From Amycolatopsis sp. EV170708-02-1 (lineage in GTDB: Bacteria > Actinomycetota > Actinomycetes > Mycobacteriales > Pseudonocardiaceae): a DNA stretch of 64,000 nucleotides. Positions 55,925 through 64,000 of this stretch are shown piece by piece; the first letter of the stretch is position 1, and each line of letters starts with the position of its first letter. The notes beneath the pieces were generated by a model, which saw only the letters and a list, made by a program, of their open reading frames with translations, searched no databases and was not told the DNA's origin. Location of the stretch: the NCBI RefSeq assembly GCF_022479115.1, contig NZ_CP092497.1:6882001-6946000 (forward strand), in the 5' to 3' direction. Position numbers and translations under genes: made by a program.

Positions 55925-57601
55925 TCAGTCGCGGGTCAGCTTGCGATGGGTGACGCGGTGCGGACGAGCCGCCTCGGCACCGAGACGCTCGACCTTGTTC
56001 TTCTCGTAGCCCTCGAAGTTACCTTCGAACCAGAACCATTGCGAGGGGTTCTCGTCCGTGCCTTCCCAGGCGAGGATGTGCGTCGCGACCCGGTCGAGGA
56101 ACCACCGGTCGTGAGAGATGACCACGGCGCAGCCGGGGAACTGCTCGAGAGCGTTCTCCAGCGAGCCCAGGGTCTCGACGTCCAGGTCGTTCGTCGGCTC
56201 GTCGAGCAGGATCAGGTTCCCGCCCTGTTTGAGGGTCAGCGCCAGGTTCAGCCGGTTGCGCTCACCACCGGAGAGCACGCCCGCCGGCTTCTGCTGGTCC
56301 GGGCCCTTGAAACCGAACGCGCTGACGTAGGCACGCGAGGGCATTTCGGTCTGCCCGACGTGGATGTAGTCCAGCTTGTCCGAAACCACCTCCCATACCG
56401 TCTTCTTCGGGTCGATCCCGCCGCGGTTCTGGTCCACATAGGACAGTTTGACCGTCTCGCCGATCTTGACCCGGCCGTCGTCCGGCTCCTCGAGCCCGAC
56501 GATCGTCTTGAACAGGGTCGTCTTGCCGACACCGTTCGGCCCGATCACGCCGACGATGCCGTTGCGCGGCAGGTCGAACGACAGCCCGTCGATCAGCACG
56601 CGGTCGTCGAAACCCTTGCGCAGCTTTTCGACCTCGACGACCACGCTGCCCAGCCGGGGCCCCGGCGGGATCTGGATCTCTTCGAAGTCGAGCTTGCGGT
56701 GCTTGTCCGCCTCCGCGGCCATCTCCTCGTAGCGGTCGAGCCGGGACCGCGACTTGGTCTGACGCGCCTTGGCGTTGGACCGGACCCATTCGAGCTCGGA
56801 CTTCAGCCGCTTCGCGAGCTTGGCGTCCTTCTTGCCCTGGACCTCGAGGCGCTCGCGCTTCTTCTCCAGGTACGTCGAGTAGTTGCCCTCGTAGCCGACG
56901 ACCCGGCCGCGGTCGAGCTCCATGATCCACTGCGCGACGTTGTCCAGGAAGTACCGGTCGTGGGTGACGGCGAGGACGGCGCCGGCGTAGTTCGCCAGGA
57001 ACTGTTCCAGCCACAGCACGCTTTCGGCGTCCAGATGGTTGGTGGGCTCGTCGAGGAGCAGCAGGTCGGGCGCGGACAGGAGCAGCTTGCACAGCGCGAC
57101 CCGGCGGCGCTCACCACCGGAGAGGTGGGTGACCGGCTCGTCCGGCGGCGGGCAGCGCAGGGCGTCCATCGCCTGCTCGACCGTGGAGTCGATCTCCCAG
57201 GCGTCGGCGTGGTCGAGCTCCTCCTGGAGCCTGCCCATCTCCTCCATCAGCTCGTCGCTGTAGTCGGTCGCCATGAGCTCGGCGACCTCGTTGAAGCGGT
57301 TGAGCTTGACCTTGATGTCGCCAAGGCCCTCTTCGACGTTCTCGCGGACGGTCTTTTCCTCGTTGAGCTCCGGCTCCTGCATGAGGATGCCGACGCTGGC
57401 GCCAGGCTGGAGGAAGGCTTCGCCGTTGCTGGCCTGCTCGATCCCCGCCATGATCTTCAGAACGGTGGACTTACCCGCGCCGTTCGGCCCCACCACGCCG
57501 ATCTTGGCGCCGGGGTAGAACGCGGTGCTGACGTCGTCGAGGATGACCTTGTCCCCGACGGTCTTGCGCACCTTCTTCATGGTGTAGATGAACTCGGCCA
57601 T
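55925..57601 (-). CDS. ettA: ABC-F ATPase EttA
   Basis: Encodes 558 residues, two ABC domains on one chain without membrane helices. Walker A motifs are GPNGAGKST and GPNGVGKTT, signatures LSGGERRR and LSGGERNR, Walker B LLLLDEPTNHLD and ILLDEPTNDLD. The ribosome-contacting linker (PtIM, near residues 240-310) carries EWVRSNAKARQTKSRSRLDRYEE. EttA binds the ribosomal E site and gates the first elongation steps according to energy state. Starts MAEFIYTMKKVRK, the usual N-terminus. It matches Rv2477c by order. Confidence 0.95.
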   Translation of the reverse strand: MAEFIYTMKKVRKTVGDKVILDDVSTAFYPGAKIGVVGPNGAGKSTVLKIMAGIEQASNGEAFLQPGASVGILMQEPELNEEKTVRENVEEGLGDIKVKLNRFNEVAELMATDYSDELMEEMGRLQEELDHADAWEIDSTVEQAMDALRCPPPDEPVTHLSGGERRRVALCKLLLSAPDLLLLDEPTNHLDAESVLWLEQFLANYAGAVLAVTHDRYFLDNVAQWIMELDRGRVVGYEGNYSTYLEKKRERLEVQGKKDAKLAKRLKSELEWVRSNAKARQTKSRSRLDRYEEMAAEADKHRKLDFEEIQIPPGPRLGSVVVEVEKLRKGFDDRVLIDGLSFDLPRNGIVGVIGPNGVGKTTLFKTIVGLEEPDDGRVKIGETVKLSYVDQNRGGIDPKKTVWEVVSDKLDYIHVGQTEMPSRAYVSAFGFKGPDQQKPAGVLSGGERNRLNLALTLKQGGNLILLDEPTNDLDVETLGSLENALEQFPGCAVVISHDRWFLDRVATHILAWEGTDENPSQWFWFEGNFEGYEKNKVERLGAEAARPHRVTHRKLTRD

Positions 57602-57697
57602 ACAAGCGATCGTAGAGCGAGCCGATCGCGGCCTTGACGGCGGTCACCACCGAGCTACCGACAGTCAGCCCGATATCACTGAGCGGGCATCGGCATC

Positions 57698-58153
57698 TCA
57701 CGCCACGGGCGCGTCCTCCAACGCGATGACCATGGGATTCCCCGCGGGCGGCGGCACCGACGGGATCGCCCTGGGCCGATCCCGTCCCATCCGGTGGATC
57801 TCGGCCGAGCACCGGGCGAGGTTGGGGCCGATGGAGAAGGCCTCAAGCTCAGGTAGACCCAGAGGCGCCGGGATCTCCTCCGCCGTCTCGGCGCCGCGCA
57901 GCCGCCCGGCCACGATCACCGGATCGCCTTTGCTGAGGCAGGAGAACGCCGCCATCGCCAGCTTGCGCCAGCAGGTGACCTTGACCGCGAGCTGCCTCCC
58001 CTCGCCCCACTCCCCTCTTTCCTTGTCGTACCGGCGTTCGACACTCCGCAAGCCGAACGACACGACGTCGTGCCCGTGCACCCGCTCCGGATGGTGGACC
58101 GGCTCGCTGGTCAGGTTGCCGATCATGGTCACCCACGTTTCGCCCATCGCCAT
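57698..58153 (-). CDS. Single-stranded DNA-binding protein (SsbB-like)
   Basis: Encodes 151 residues. The OB-fold reads ETWVTMIGNLTSEPVHHPER, SFGLRSVERRYD, VTCWRKLAMAAFSCLSKGDPVIVAGRL. The acidic C-terminal tip DDDIPF of housekeeping SSB is missing; it ends VIALEDAPVA. This is therefore a second, non-essential SSB of the Rv2478c type. ATG 58153 is followed by another ATG two codons later; GAGGAGAAGGGCGAG precedes both. Two DnaA-box-like sites lie about 100-135 bases upstream. Confidence 0.88.
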   Translation of the reverse strand: MAMGETWVTMIGNLTSEPVHHPERVHGHDVVSFGLRSVERRYDKERGEWGEGRQLAVKVTCWRKLAMAAFSCLSKGDPVIVAGRLRGAETAEEIPAPLGLPELEAFSIGPNLARCSAEIHRMGRDRPRAIPSVPPPAGNPMVIALEDAPVA

Positions 58154-58250
58154 CACACTCGCCCTTCTCCTCGATCCGGGACCTTCCCGGTGTTTTCCCT
58201 TGATCACAGACTGCCCCGGATCAAGGGCGGAAAAGGACGCGAACCGGATC

Positions 58251-58289
58251 TGTGGACAACTCCGGGCGTTGTGGGCTTCCTGTGGACAA
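58251..58289. promoter_or_regulatory. Two DnaA-box-like sites upstream of the SSB gene
   Basis: TGTGGACAA occurs at 58251-58259 and 58281-58289. Its complement TTGTCCACA is the consensus DnaA box of high-GC actinobacteria. The two copies are in the same orientation exactly 30 bases apart, each followed by CTCSGGGCG. They lie in the gap 58154-58377 upstream of the leftward SSB gene. Confidence 0.55.
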
Positions 58290-58377
58290 CTCGGGGCGGA
58301 AAGCTCCGGGCAGCGGACGAGTGTGGTAGCGGGGACTCAGGTCATCGAGGGCGAGTCGGCCAGTGGCCGCCAGAGCG

Positions 58378-60405
58378 CTAGGAGCCCTGCCCCGGCCCCC
58401 GCCCCTGATCGGCGAGTTTCTTCAGCATCGCGTTGTAGGCGTTCAGATCCGCGTCGCCCGAGGCCTCCTCGCGGCGATCCCGGCGCCGCGCCTCCCGCTC
58501 GTCCTGACGCGCCCACTGCACCAGCAGCGCGACGAGCACCAACAGCACCGGCAGCTCACCGGACGCCCACGCGATCCCACCGCCGAGCCGCTGATCGGTC
58601 AGCAGGTCGGTGACCCACGGCAGTTTCAGCCCGCGGTAGAAGTCCTGGCCGAGCACGGTCTGCATGCTCATCAGCGCGATCCCGAAGAACGCGTGGAACG
58701 GCATGGCGGCGAACATCATCCCCAGCCGTCCCAGCGGCGGGAGCCGTCGTGGCGCCGGGTCGACACCGATCACCGGCCAGTAGAAGACGTAGCCCGCGAG
58801 CAGGAAGTGCGCGTTCATCGCCAGATGCGCCCAGTGGTAGTTCAGCGCGGAATCGAACAGGCCCGAGAAGTACAGGCCGTAGAAGGAACCGACGAACAGC
58901 AGCAGCGCGACGATGGGATGCGTCAGGAACCGCGAAAGCGGCGAGTGCACGAACGCGAGCAGCCATTCGCGCGGCCCGGGCGGGGCGTCCTTGCCCGCCG
59001 CCGGCAACGCGCGCAGCGCGAGCGTCACGGGTCCGCCGAGCACGAACAGCACCGGCGTCACCATGGACAGGAGCATGTGGTTGCCCATGTGCACGCTGAA
59101 CATCGCGGGGGCGTACCGCCCGATACCGGACGACGTCGCGATCAGCAGCACGAAACAGCCCGCGAGCCAGGCGACCGTCCGCCCGGTGGCCCAGGTGTCG
59201 CCGCGGCGCCGCAGCCGCCGGACCCCGGCGAGGTACAGCCCGGCGAGAACGATCGCGAGGGTGCCGTAGACCAGGTCGAACCGCCAGTCCGTGAGCAGCC
59301 GGAGGACGGTCGGCGGACCGTAGAGGTCGTAGCCGATCAGCAGTTCCGTGGTCGAGGGCTGGGTGAGCGATTCCTGCGGCGGAGGGGTCTTCGCGAGCCC
59401 GGTGGCGATGCCGATCGTGATGAACATGATCAGCACTTCGACCGCGGCGAGCCGCAGCAGCTGACCGCCGCCGGCGCCGTTCACCAGCCCGGCGACGCCC
59501 TTCTGCCGTTGCTGGTGCCCGAAGACACCGAGCAGCAGCAGCGCGACGATCTTCGCGACCACCAGCAGGCCGTAGTCCGTGGTGAGCAGGTCGGCGATCC
59601 TGATCCGCACCAGGGCGTTGACGACGCCGGAGACCGCCATCACGATCCAGCAGACCAGCGCCAGCTTGGAGAAGCGGGTCGCGGCGAGCTTGAGGTTCTC
59701 GCCGCGGCGCCAGCCGAGCGCGAGCAGCGCCACGAGCCCGCCGACCCACAGCGCCGCGGCGACCAGGTGATACAGCAGGCTGTTGGTCGCCATGTCGTGC
59801 GAGCCGCCGCTCGCGGAATGCCCGGTGACCGCGACCGGCACGAGACCGCCGACGGACAGGAAGAACACGACCGTCGTCCAGCCCCAGGTCAGCGCGAGAC
59901 GGCAGCCGAGCGCGACCAGCAGCGCGATCAACGCGGTGAACAGCCAGGCCTTGGGCTGCTCGATGGCGTCCACGAGGTCGATCAGCACCTGCGGCGAGAG
60001 CACCTCGGTGAAGGGACGCCCCGCACCGTCGGCCGCCGAGAAGAAGATCGACGCGGCGGCCGCGAAGAACCAGACCCACGCGGCGACGCCGGCGACGCGG
60101 ATGGCCGCGTAACCGTCGGCCGCGAGCGTGCCGGACTTCTGCGGCGGGACGAGGAACGCGGCGAGCAGCAGCGAACCCACGCACAGCACCGAAGCCGCTT
60201 CGGCCAGCACGCGGACGACGGTGATGCCGTAGCGCGTCACCAGCCCGGGGTCCGGGAGTCCGGCGATGACGTAACCGGCGCCACCGGTCAGCGCGACCAG
60301 GCCGACGGCCACCACCGCGGCCAGGAGCGCCCCGATCGACACCAGCGGCAGGACACCGGCCTTCCGCGCGGACGGGGCCGGTTTCGTCTCGGGGTCTGAA
60401 GGCAC
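58378..60405 (-). CDS. CopD-CtaG fusion-type membrane protein
   Basis: Encodes 675 residues from a GTG start, with about sixteen predicted helices. The first half matches CopD copper-resistance proteins (VTGHSASGGSHDMATNSLLYHLVAAALWVGG). The second half matches the caa3 oxidase assembly protein CtaG (FSVHMGNHMLLSMVTPVLFVLGGP, HWAHLAMNAHFLLAGYVFYWPVIG, MPFHAFFGIALMSMQTVLGQDF), with His residues in membrane positions that probably carry copper. It likely delivers copper to cytochrome oxidase. Fusion of the two domains is common in actinobacteria. The frame to 60906 is a shadow of the next gene. Confidence 0.9.
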   Translation of the reverse strand: MPSDPETKPAPSARKAGVLPLVSIGALLAAVVAVGLVALTGGAGYVIAGLPDPGLVTRYGITVVRVLAEAASVLCVGSLLLAAFLVPPQKSGTLAADGYAAIRVAGVAAWVWFFAAAASIFFSAADGAGRPFTEVLSPQVLIDLVDAIEQPKAWLFTALIALLVALGCRLALTWGWTTVVFFLSVGGLVPVAVTGHSASGGSHDMATNSLLYHLVAAALWVGGLVALLALGWRRGENLKLAATRFSKLALVCWIVMAVSGVVNALVRIRIADLLTTDYGLLVVAKIVALLLLGVFGHQQRQKGVAGLVNGAGGGQLLRLAAVEVLIMFITIGIATGLAKTPPPQESLTQPSTTELLIGYDLYGPPTVLRLLTDWRFDLVYGTLAIVLAGLYLAGVRRLRRRGDTWATGRTVAWLAGCFVLLIATSSGIGRYAPAMFSVHMGNHMLLSMVTPVLFVLGGPVTLALRALPAAGKDAPPGPREWLLAFVHSPLSRFLTHPIVALLLFVGSFYGLYFSGLFDSALNYHWAHLAMNAHFLLAGYVFYWPVIGVDPAPRRLPPLGRLGMMFAAMPFHAFFGIALMSMQTVLGQDFYRGLKLPWVTDLLTDQRLGGGIAWASGELPVLLVLVALLVQWARQDEREARRRDRREEASGDADLNAYNAMLKKLADQGRGPGQGS

Positions 60406-60447
60406 GTCACGAGGGTATGCCGGACGCGCAACCGGCAAGATGGCGGC

Positions 60448-61086
60448 GTGCGGATCATCCTGCTGAGGCATGCCGAGTCGCTCGGCAACGTCGACGAGCT
60501 CGCCTACACCCGGATCCCCGACCACGCGCTGCCGCTCACCGAAGCCGGCCGCGAGCAGGCCAGGCTGGCGGGCCCGGAGATCGAGGAACTCCTCGACGGG
60601 CAGCGGCCGGCGGTCTACGTCAGCCCGTATCTGCGGACGCGGGAAACGTTGCGGCTGATGGACATCCGTGCCTCCTGCGAGCGGATCGTGCCGGAGCCGA
60701 GGCTGCGGGAACAGGATTGGGGCAACCTCCAGGATCCGCAGGAGCAGGAGGTCCAGAAACAACGCCGCCACGAGTTCGGGCACTTCTTCTACCGGCTCCC
60801 GTTCGGCGAGTCCGGCGCGGACGTGGACGACCGGGTCGCGGCGTTCCTCAGCGAACTGGCGGCCTGCGGCGAAGATCACCCCGAAACCGTGCTGGTCGTC
60901 TCGCACGGGCTGACCATCCGGTTGCTGTGCCGACGGCTGTTCGGCTGGAGCATCGAGCTGTTCGAGTCCCTGTCCAACCCGACGACCTGCGAATACCGGG
61001 TCGTCGAGCGGGTGGGCGACAAATGGACGCTGGACCGCCCGTTCCGCCAGTGGCGGGACTCACCCGACGGGGAGACGCAGGACTGA
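60448..61086 (+). CDS. Histidine phosphatase superfamily protein
   Basis: Encodes 212 residues from a GTG start. RIILLRHAESLGN at the N-terminus holds the phosphorylated His of the RHG motif (here RHA), and VLVVSHGLTIRLL near residue 150 the second catalytic His. REQDWGNLQ near 88 carries the acid/base region. Phosphoglycerate mutase-like proteins of this type act on sugar phosphates or small phosphoesters; substrate unknown. Divergent from the CopD-CtaG gene with 42 bases between starts. The 3' end overlaps the convergent kinase gene by 27 bases. Confidence 0.87.
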   Translation: MRIILLRHAESLGNVDELAYTRIPDHALPLTEAGREQARLAGPEIEELLDGQRPAVYVSPYLRTRETLRLMDIRASCERIVPEPRLREQDWGNLQDPQEQEVQKQRRHEFGHFFYRLPFGESGADVDDRVAAFLSELAACGEDHPETVLVVSHGLTIRLLCRRLFGWSIELFESLSNPTTCEYRVVERVGDKWTLDRPFRQWRDSPDGETQD

Positions 61087-62199
61087 AGGAGCGAGGAGCA
61101 CCACTCTCGTTCCCAGCCCCGGGCTGGATTCGATCCGCGCGAAACCACCGATCTCCGCCATCCGCGCGATGATCGAGTTCTCGAGGCCGAAGCCACGCCG
61201 CCGGTCACCGACGTCGAATCCGGCGCCGTGATCGCGCACCGTCAAGGAAACCCCGCCGCCGATCTCCTCGACGCTGACCACGGCCCGTCTGGTCCCGGAG
61301 TGCTTCAACGTGTTCCGCAAGGCCTCCCTGGCCGAATCGTGCAGTGCCACGGCCGCTTCTTCCGCGAGCTCCGGAGCGCAGTCGTCCTGGACGACGACCT
61401 CGGCTCGCAAGCCCTCCGCGGCCATTTCGGCGGCGAGCAGCCGCAGCCGCTGGTGCAGTCCGATCGCTTCGGTGGATTCGTGTTCGAGGCTGATCCGGAT
61501 GCGCATCGCCTGGGCGCGCGCGGTCCGGCGGACCCGGTCGAGGCTGGCCGCCGGGTCGAGTTCGTCGGCGGGCGCGGGGATCGCGAACGACTCCATCACC
61601 TGCAGGACGGTGTCGTGGACGTCGCGGCGATGCCGTTCGCGCTCCGCCGCCCGGCCCTGCTGCTCCCCGAATCCGAGCGCGAACCGCATCGAAGCGCCGA
61701 CCACGCCGACGATCGCGAGCGACGCCACCAGCGCGGTCGCGAGGGTGACCAGGAGACCGAGCGAGGAGCCGAGAGGCAGCGCGGTGTGCAGCAGCACCGC
61801 GCCGCCGATGACCAACGCCCCCGCCGGCGCGCCGCGCAACAGGGCGCAGATCATCACCGTGCCCATCAGATGGGTCCAGGTGATCGACGTGATCGCGCCG
61901 TCCTGCGCGAACGGCACGGCCGCCACGACGAACAGCGTGGCGAACCCGGCGTCCAACACGGGAACCAGCCGCGTCCCGGCCGGAGGGCGGCGGAAGATCC
62001 AGGCGGCTTCGCCGACATTCGGCACGAGGTGCAGCAGCACGAAGATCCACAGCGCGGGACCACCGGCGTCCGCCGTCCACAGCGCCTGCGCCAGCATCAC
62101 CAGCCGGAACGCCACCGGGACCAGGATGAGCCAGGGCAACGTGGTCCGCACCAGCCGCACCGGAATCCCGGCGCCCCCACCGAGCATCAGCACTCTCAC
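61060..62199 (-). CDS. Membrane sensor histidine kinase (NarX/DesK-like HisKA_3)
   Basis: Encodes 379 residues from a GTG start preceded by GGGGAGGGGC. Five or six transmembrane helices cover residues 10-200. The dimerisation motif RHRRDVHDTVLQVMES holds the phosphorylated His (DVHD) near residue 215. HATPase motifs are EALRNTLKHSGT (N box) and DHGAGFD then GFGLENSI. It would phosphorylate a LuxR/NarL-type response regulator; none lies nearby, so it is an orphan in this window. ATG 62247 is an alternative start with poorer support. Confidence 0.88.
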   Translation of the reverse strand: MRVLMLGGGAGIPVRLVRTTLPWLILVPVAFRLVMLAQALWTADAGGPALWIFVLLHLVPNVGEAAWIFRRPPAGTRLVPVLDAGFATLFVVAAVPFAQDGAITSITWTHLMGTVMICALLRGAPAGALVIGGAVLLHTALPLGSSLGLLVTLATALVASLAIVGVVGASMRFALGFGEQQGRAAERERHRRDVHDTVLQVMESFAIPAPADELDPAASLDRVRRTARAQAMRIRISLEHESTEAIGLHQRLRLLAAEMAAEGLRAEVVVQDDCAPELAEEAAVALHDSAREALRNTLKHSGTRRAVVSVEEIGGGVSLTVRDHGAGFDVGDRRRGFGLENSIIARMAEIGGFARIESSPGLGTRVVLLAPSVLRLPVG

Positions 62200-62296
62200 G
62201 CTGCCCCTCCCCGGATCAGCCTTCCTGAAACGGCGACCTGGTCGCATTCATTTCAGTTTACCGAGCCGTCAGCTTGCCCGGGCTCCGGCGAGGATG

Positions 62297-63475
62297 TCAA
62301 CGGCCGACGGGTTCGGCGGCCTCCTCCCGTTTCCGCGCCCGCGCCGCGGCCACCGCGGACGGCACGATCAGCGCGGCGGTCAGGCCGACGAACAGGAACG
62401 ACACCGAAAGCGACGTCACCTGCGCGATCCCGCCGATCAGCGGCGGCCCGGCGAGGAAGCCGGTGTAGGCGATCGCCGTGACGAAGGCCAGCTCGCGTTC
62501 GCCTCCGGTGCCGTCGGCGCGCTTCCCCGACGCCCCCGCGAGGCTCAACGCGATCGGGAAGGCGGCGGCCAGCCCGGCACCCGCCAGCGCGAAGCCGACG
62601 AAGCCGAACACCGGGAGGCTCGCGACCGCGGCGAGCACCAGACCGGCCGCGGCGATCCCGGCGCCGACCGCCAGCGCGCGCGTCGCGCCGAAACGGTTCT
62701 GCAGCCAGGCACCCGCGAGCCTGGCGAGCGCCATGGCCAGGGCGAACCCGGAGTAGGCGAAGGCCGCGGCACCGTCGCCGACCCCGTGCACGGACGTCAT
62801 CAGCAACGCGGACCAGTCCGAACTCGCGCCTTCCGCGATCGCCGAGAACAGCGCGATGGCGGCGAGGAGCCAGAGCACGGGACGTTTGATCGGCGGCACT
62901 CGCGGTTTCTCGACGGGTTCGGTGTGCACCGGCCGCGCGCCGGGCACGGCCGTGATGACGAAGGCCAGCACGACCAGCGCGGCCAGCGCGGCGACCGTGA
63001 GATGCCGTCCCGGCGACCACTGGTGCGACGCGGCGAATCCGGCGGCGACGGATCCCGCCAGCGCGCCGAAGCTGAATCCGGCGTGCAGGGTCGGCATGAT
63101 GGCTCGCCCGGACCGGCGCTCCACCTCGACTCCCGCGACGTTCATCGCCACGTCGAGCGCGCCGACGCTCGCGCCGAGGACGAACAGCGCCCCGGCGAGC
63201 AGGACGACCGACGTCGAGAAGCCGATCATCGGCAGCGCGGCACACGCGATGATCGTGCTGCCCGCGACCACCGCGCGGGCGCCGTGACGTTCGATCAGCC
63301 GCCCCGAAACCGACGCCGCGATCAGCATGCCGACACTGGCGCCCAGCAGGGCCAGCCCGAAAACGCCCGGTGAGGCACTCACCCTCTCCGACAACGCCGG
63401 AGTCCGCGGCGCCCAGGAGCCGAGCGCGGCCCCGTTGAGCGCGAACACGACGAAAACGGCCGTACGGTCACGCAT
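62297..63475 (-). CDS. MFS transporter (YbjJ-like)
   Basis: Encodes 392 residues with twelve predicted helices, beginning RDRTAVFVVFALNGAALGSW. Typical features: APRTPALSERV, then LIERHGARAVVAGS as the loop 2-3 motif and MNVAGVEVERRSGR between helices 4 and 5. The family includes YbjJ and fucose permease relatives; substrate unknown. AAAGGAGA lies about 9 bases before ATG 63475. It is divergent from a LacI-family regulator, with a palindromic site between them, so sugar-controlled expression is likely. Confidence 0.87.
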   Translation of the reverse strand: MRDRTAVFVVFALNGAALGSWAPRTPALSERVSASPGVFGLALLGASVGMLIAASVSGRLIERHGARAVVAGSTIIACAALPMIGFSTSVVLLAGALFVLGASVGALDVAMNVAGVEVERRSGRAIMPTLHAGFSFGALAGSVAAGFAASHQWSPGRHLTVAALAALVVLAFVITAVPGARPVHTEPVEKPRVPPIKRPVLWLLAAIALFSAIAEGASSDWSALLMTSVHGVGDGAAAFAYSGFALAMALARLAGAWLQNRFGATRALAVGAGIAAAGLVLAAVASLPVFGFVGFALAGAGLAAAFPIALSLAGASGKRADGTGGERELAFVTAIAYTGFLAGPPLIGGIAQVTSLSVSFLFVGLTAALIVPSAVAAARARKREEAAEPVGR

Positions 63476-63516
63476 AGACCCCAGTCTCCTTTCGATTCCT
63501 CTTCCCCCAGAATGAC

Positions 63517-63528
63517 TTAAGCGCTTCA
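63517..63528. promoter_or_regulatory. LacI-type operator between MFS and LacI genes
   Basis: TTAAGCGCTTCA is centred on the perfect palindrome AAGCGCTT (63519-63526), the central CpG form typical of LacI/GalR-family operators. It lies 42 bases upstream of the MFS start and 39 bases upstream of the regulator start. Confidence 0.55.
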
Positions 63529-63554
63529 GAAAGTCCACCGGCGCGGCCCGGGAC

Positions 63555-63560
63555 TAGACT
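63555..63560 (+). promoter_or_regulatory. Leaderless -10 element of the LacI-family gene
   Basis: TAGACT is followed by six bases and then the GTG start, the spacing expected when transcription begins at the start codon itself. No clear -35 is visible. Confidence 0.45.
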
Positions 63561-63566
63561 GCGCCG

Positions 63567-64000
63567 GTGACCAGCACGCGACGGCGAAGGCCGACGTTGG
63601 ACGATGTCGCCGACGCCGTCGGGGTGTCGCGGGCGACCGTGTCCAACGCCTACAACCGGCCCGATCAGCTGTCCGCCCAGCTGCGGGAAGAGGTGCTTCG
63701 CGCGGCCAAGAAGATCGGGTACGCGGGGCCGAACCCGACCGCGCGCAGTCTCGCCACCAGCCGCACCGGCGCGATCGCCGTCCTGCTCGACACGAACCTT
63801 TCGACGGCGTTCTCGGATCCCGCGCTGTCGGTCACCCTCGACGCGCTCTCGACCGTCGTCGACCCCGAGGGCCACGCCCTCCTGCTGCTCCCCGGCGACG
63901 GTGAGAGCGGCGGCCCGCGCGCGGAGCGGATCCTGACCGCGCAGGCCGACATCGCGGTGGCGTATTCGCTGGCAGACGGCGCGCCGGCGCTGAACGCGGT
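63567..64000 (+). CDS. LacI-family transcriptional regulator, 5' part
   Basis: The frame is open from GTG 63567 to the window edge (144 residues visible). The N-terminal helix-turn-helix reads RRPTLDDVADAVGVSRATVS, then NAYNRPDQLSAQLREEVLRA and the hinge GPNPTARSLATSRTG, followed by the start of the periplasmic-binding-like effector domain (AIAVLLDTNLSTAFSDPALS). The hinge has the usual ARSLA helix that inserts into the operator minor groove. It is divergent from the MFS transporter and probably represses it. The C-terminal half lies outside the window. Confidence 0.9.
   Translation, partial: MTSTRRRRPTLDDVADAVGVSRATVSNAYNRPDQLSAQLREEVLRAAKKIGYAGPNPTARSLATSRTGAIAVLLDTNLSTAFSDPALSVTLDALSTVVDPEGHALLLLPGDGESGGPRAERILTAQADIAVAYSLADGAPALNA

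Noticed and set aside
58251..58289. A chromosomal replication origin
   Set aside because: Only two boxes are present and none of dnaA, dnaN, recF or gyrB lies nearby.

Overview
The window is about 64 kb of high-GC actinobacterial chromosome with GTG starts, strong GC bias at third codon positions and several leaderless-type promoters. The gene content and the dispersed intergenic palindromes suggest a member of the Pseudonocardiaceae, most likely Amycolatopsis or a close relative. This assignment is inference from gene style and synteny, not from a search. The window holds about 57 protein genes (two cut by the window edges, one apparently frameshifted), two tRNA genes, no CRISPR array, no insertion sequence and no prophage.

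Left part (0-32 kb), accessory and regulatory. In order: a PPM phosphatase; a small membrane protein (DUF2127); an amidohydrolase; a MarR regulator divergent from an MFS exporter-aldo/keto reductase operon; an M48 protease; a SAM methyltransferase; a secreted BNR-type propeller; a membrane Ser/Thr kinase; a DJ-1/PfpI protein; topoisomerase IB; a PAS-GAF-SpoIIE phosphatase divergent from a 1,564-residue soluble poly-HAMP hybrid histidine kinase; divergent tRNA-Gly and tRNA-Pro genes. A tightly overlapping sulfur-scavenging operon follows: an SsuA-type lipoprotein, an SsuB ATPase, an SsuC permease, an NtaA-type flavin monooxygenase and a TauD-type dioxygenase, preceded by a ROK regulator. After an ECF sigma factor with a C-terminal extension comes a leftward LLM oxidoreductase-SnoaL-membrane protein operon behind a sequence that fits the KstR operator consensus.

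Middle and right part (32.7-58.2 kb), conserved core. Gene order follows the Mycobacterium tuberculosis Rv2464c-Rv2478c neighbourhood: Nei-type glycosylase, RpiB, DsbA-like protein, PepN, DUF5130 protein, HNH protein, GlbO, GH13 glucosidase, Rv2474c-like protein, thioesterase, large NAD-glutamate dehydrogenase, EttA, SSB. Inserted in this backbone are a ComB-type phosphatase plus a metallo-beta-lactamase-fold protein, an MscS channel, an LVIVD propeller divergent from a DUF305 lipoprotein, a TPR/disordered protein with an apparent frameshift, and a 117-residue protein built almost entirely of the hexapeptide GTRVT[A/R].

Right end (58.2-64 kb): a CopD/CtaG-like membrane protein, a histidine phosphatase, an orphan sensor kinase, and an MFS transporter divergent from a LacI regulator that runs off the window.

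The most unusual object is the GTRVT-repeat gene at 40.06-40.41 kb. It has an excellent ribosome binding site, and its repeat units differ almost only at synonymous positions, so the peptide itself appears to be under selection. Intergenic DNA carries three families of palindromic or inverted repeats, each present twice.
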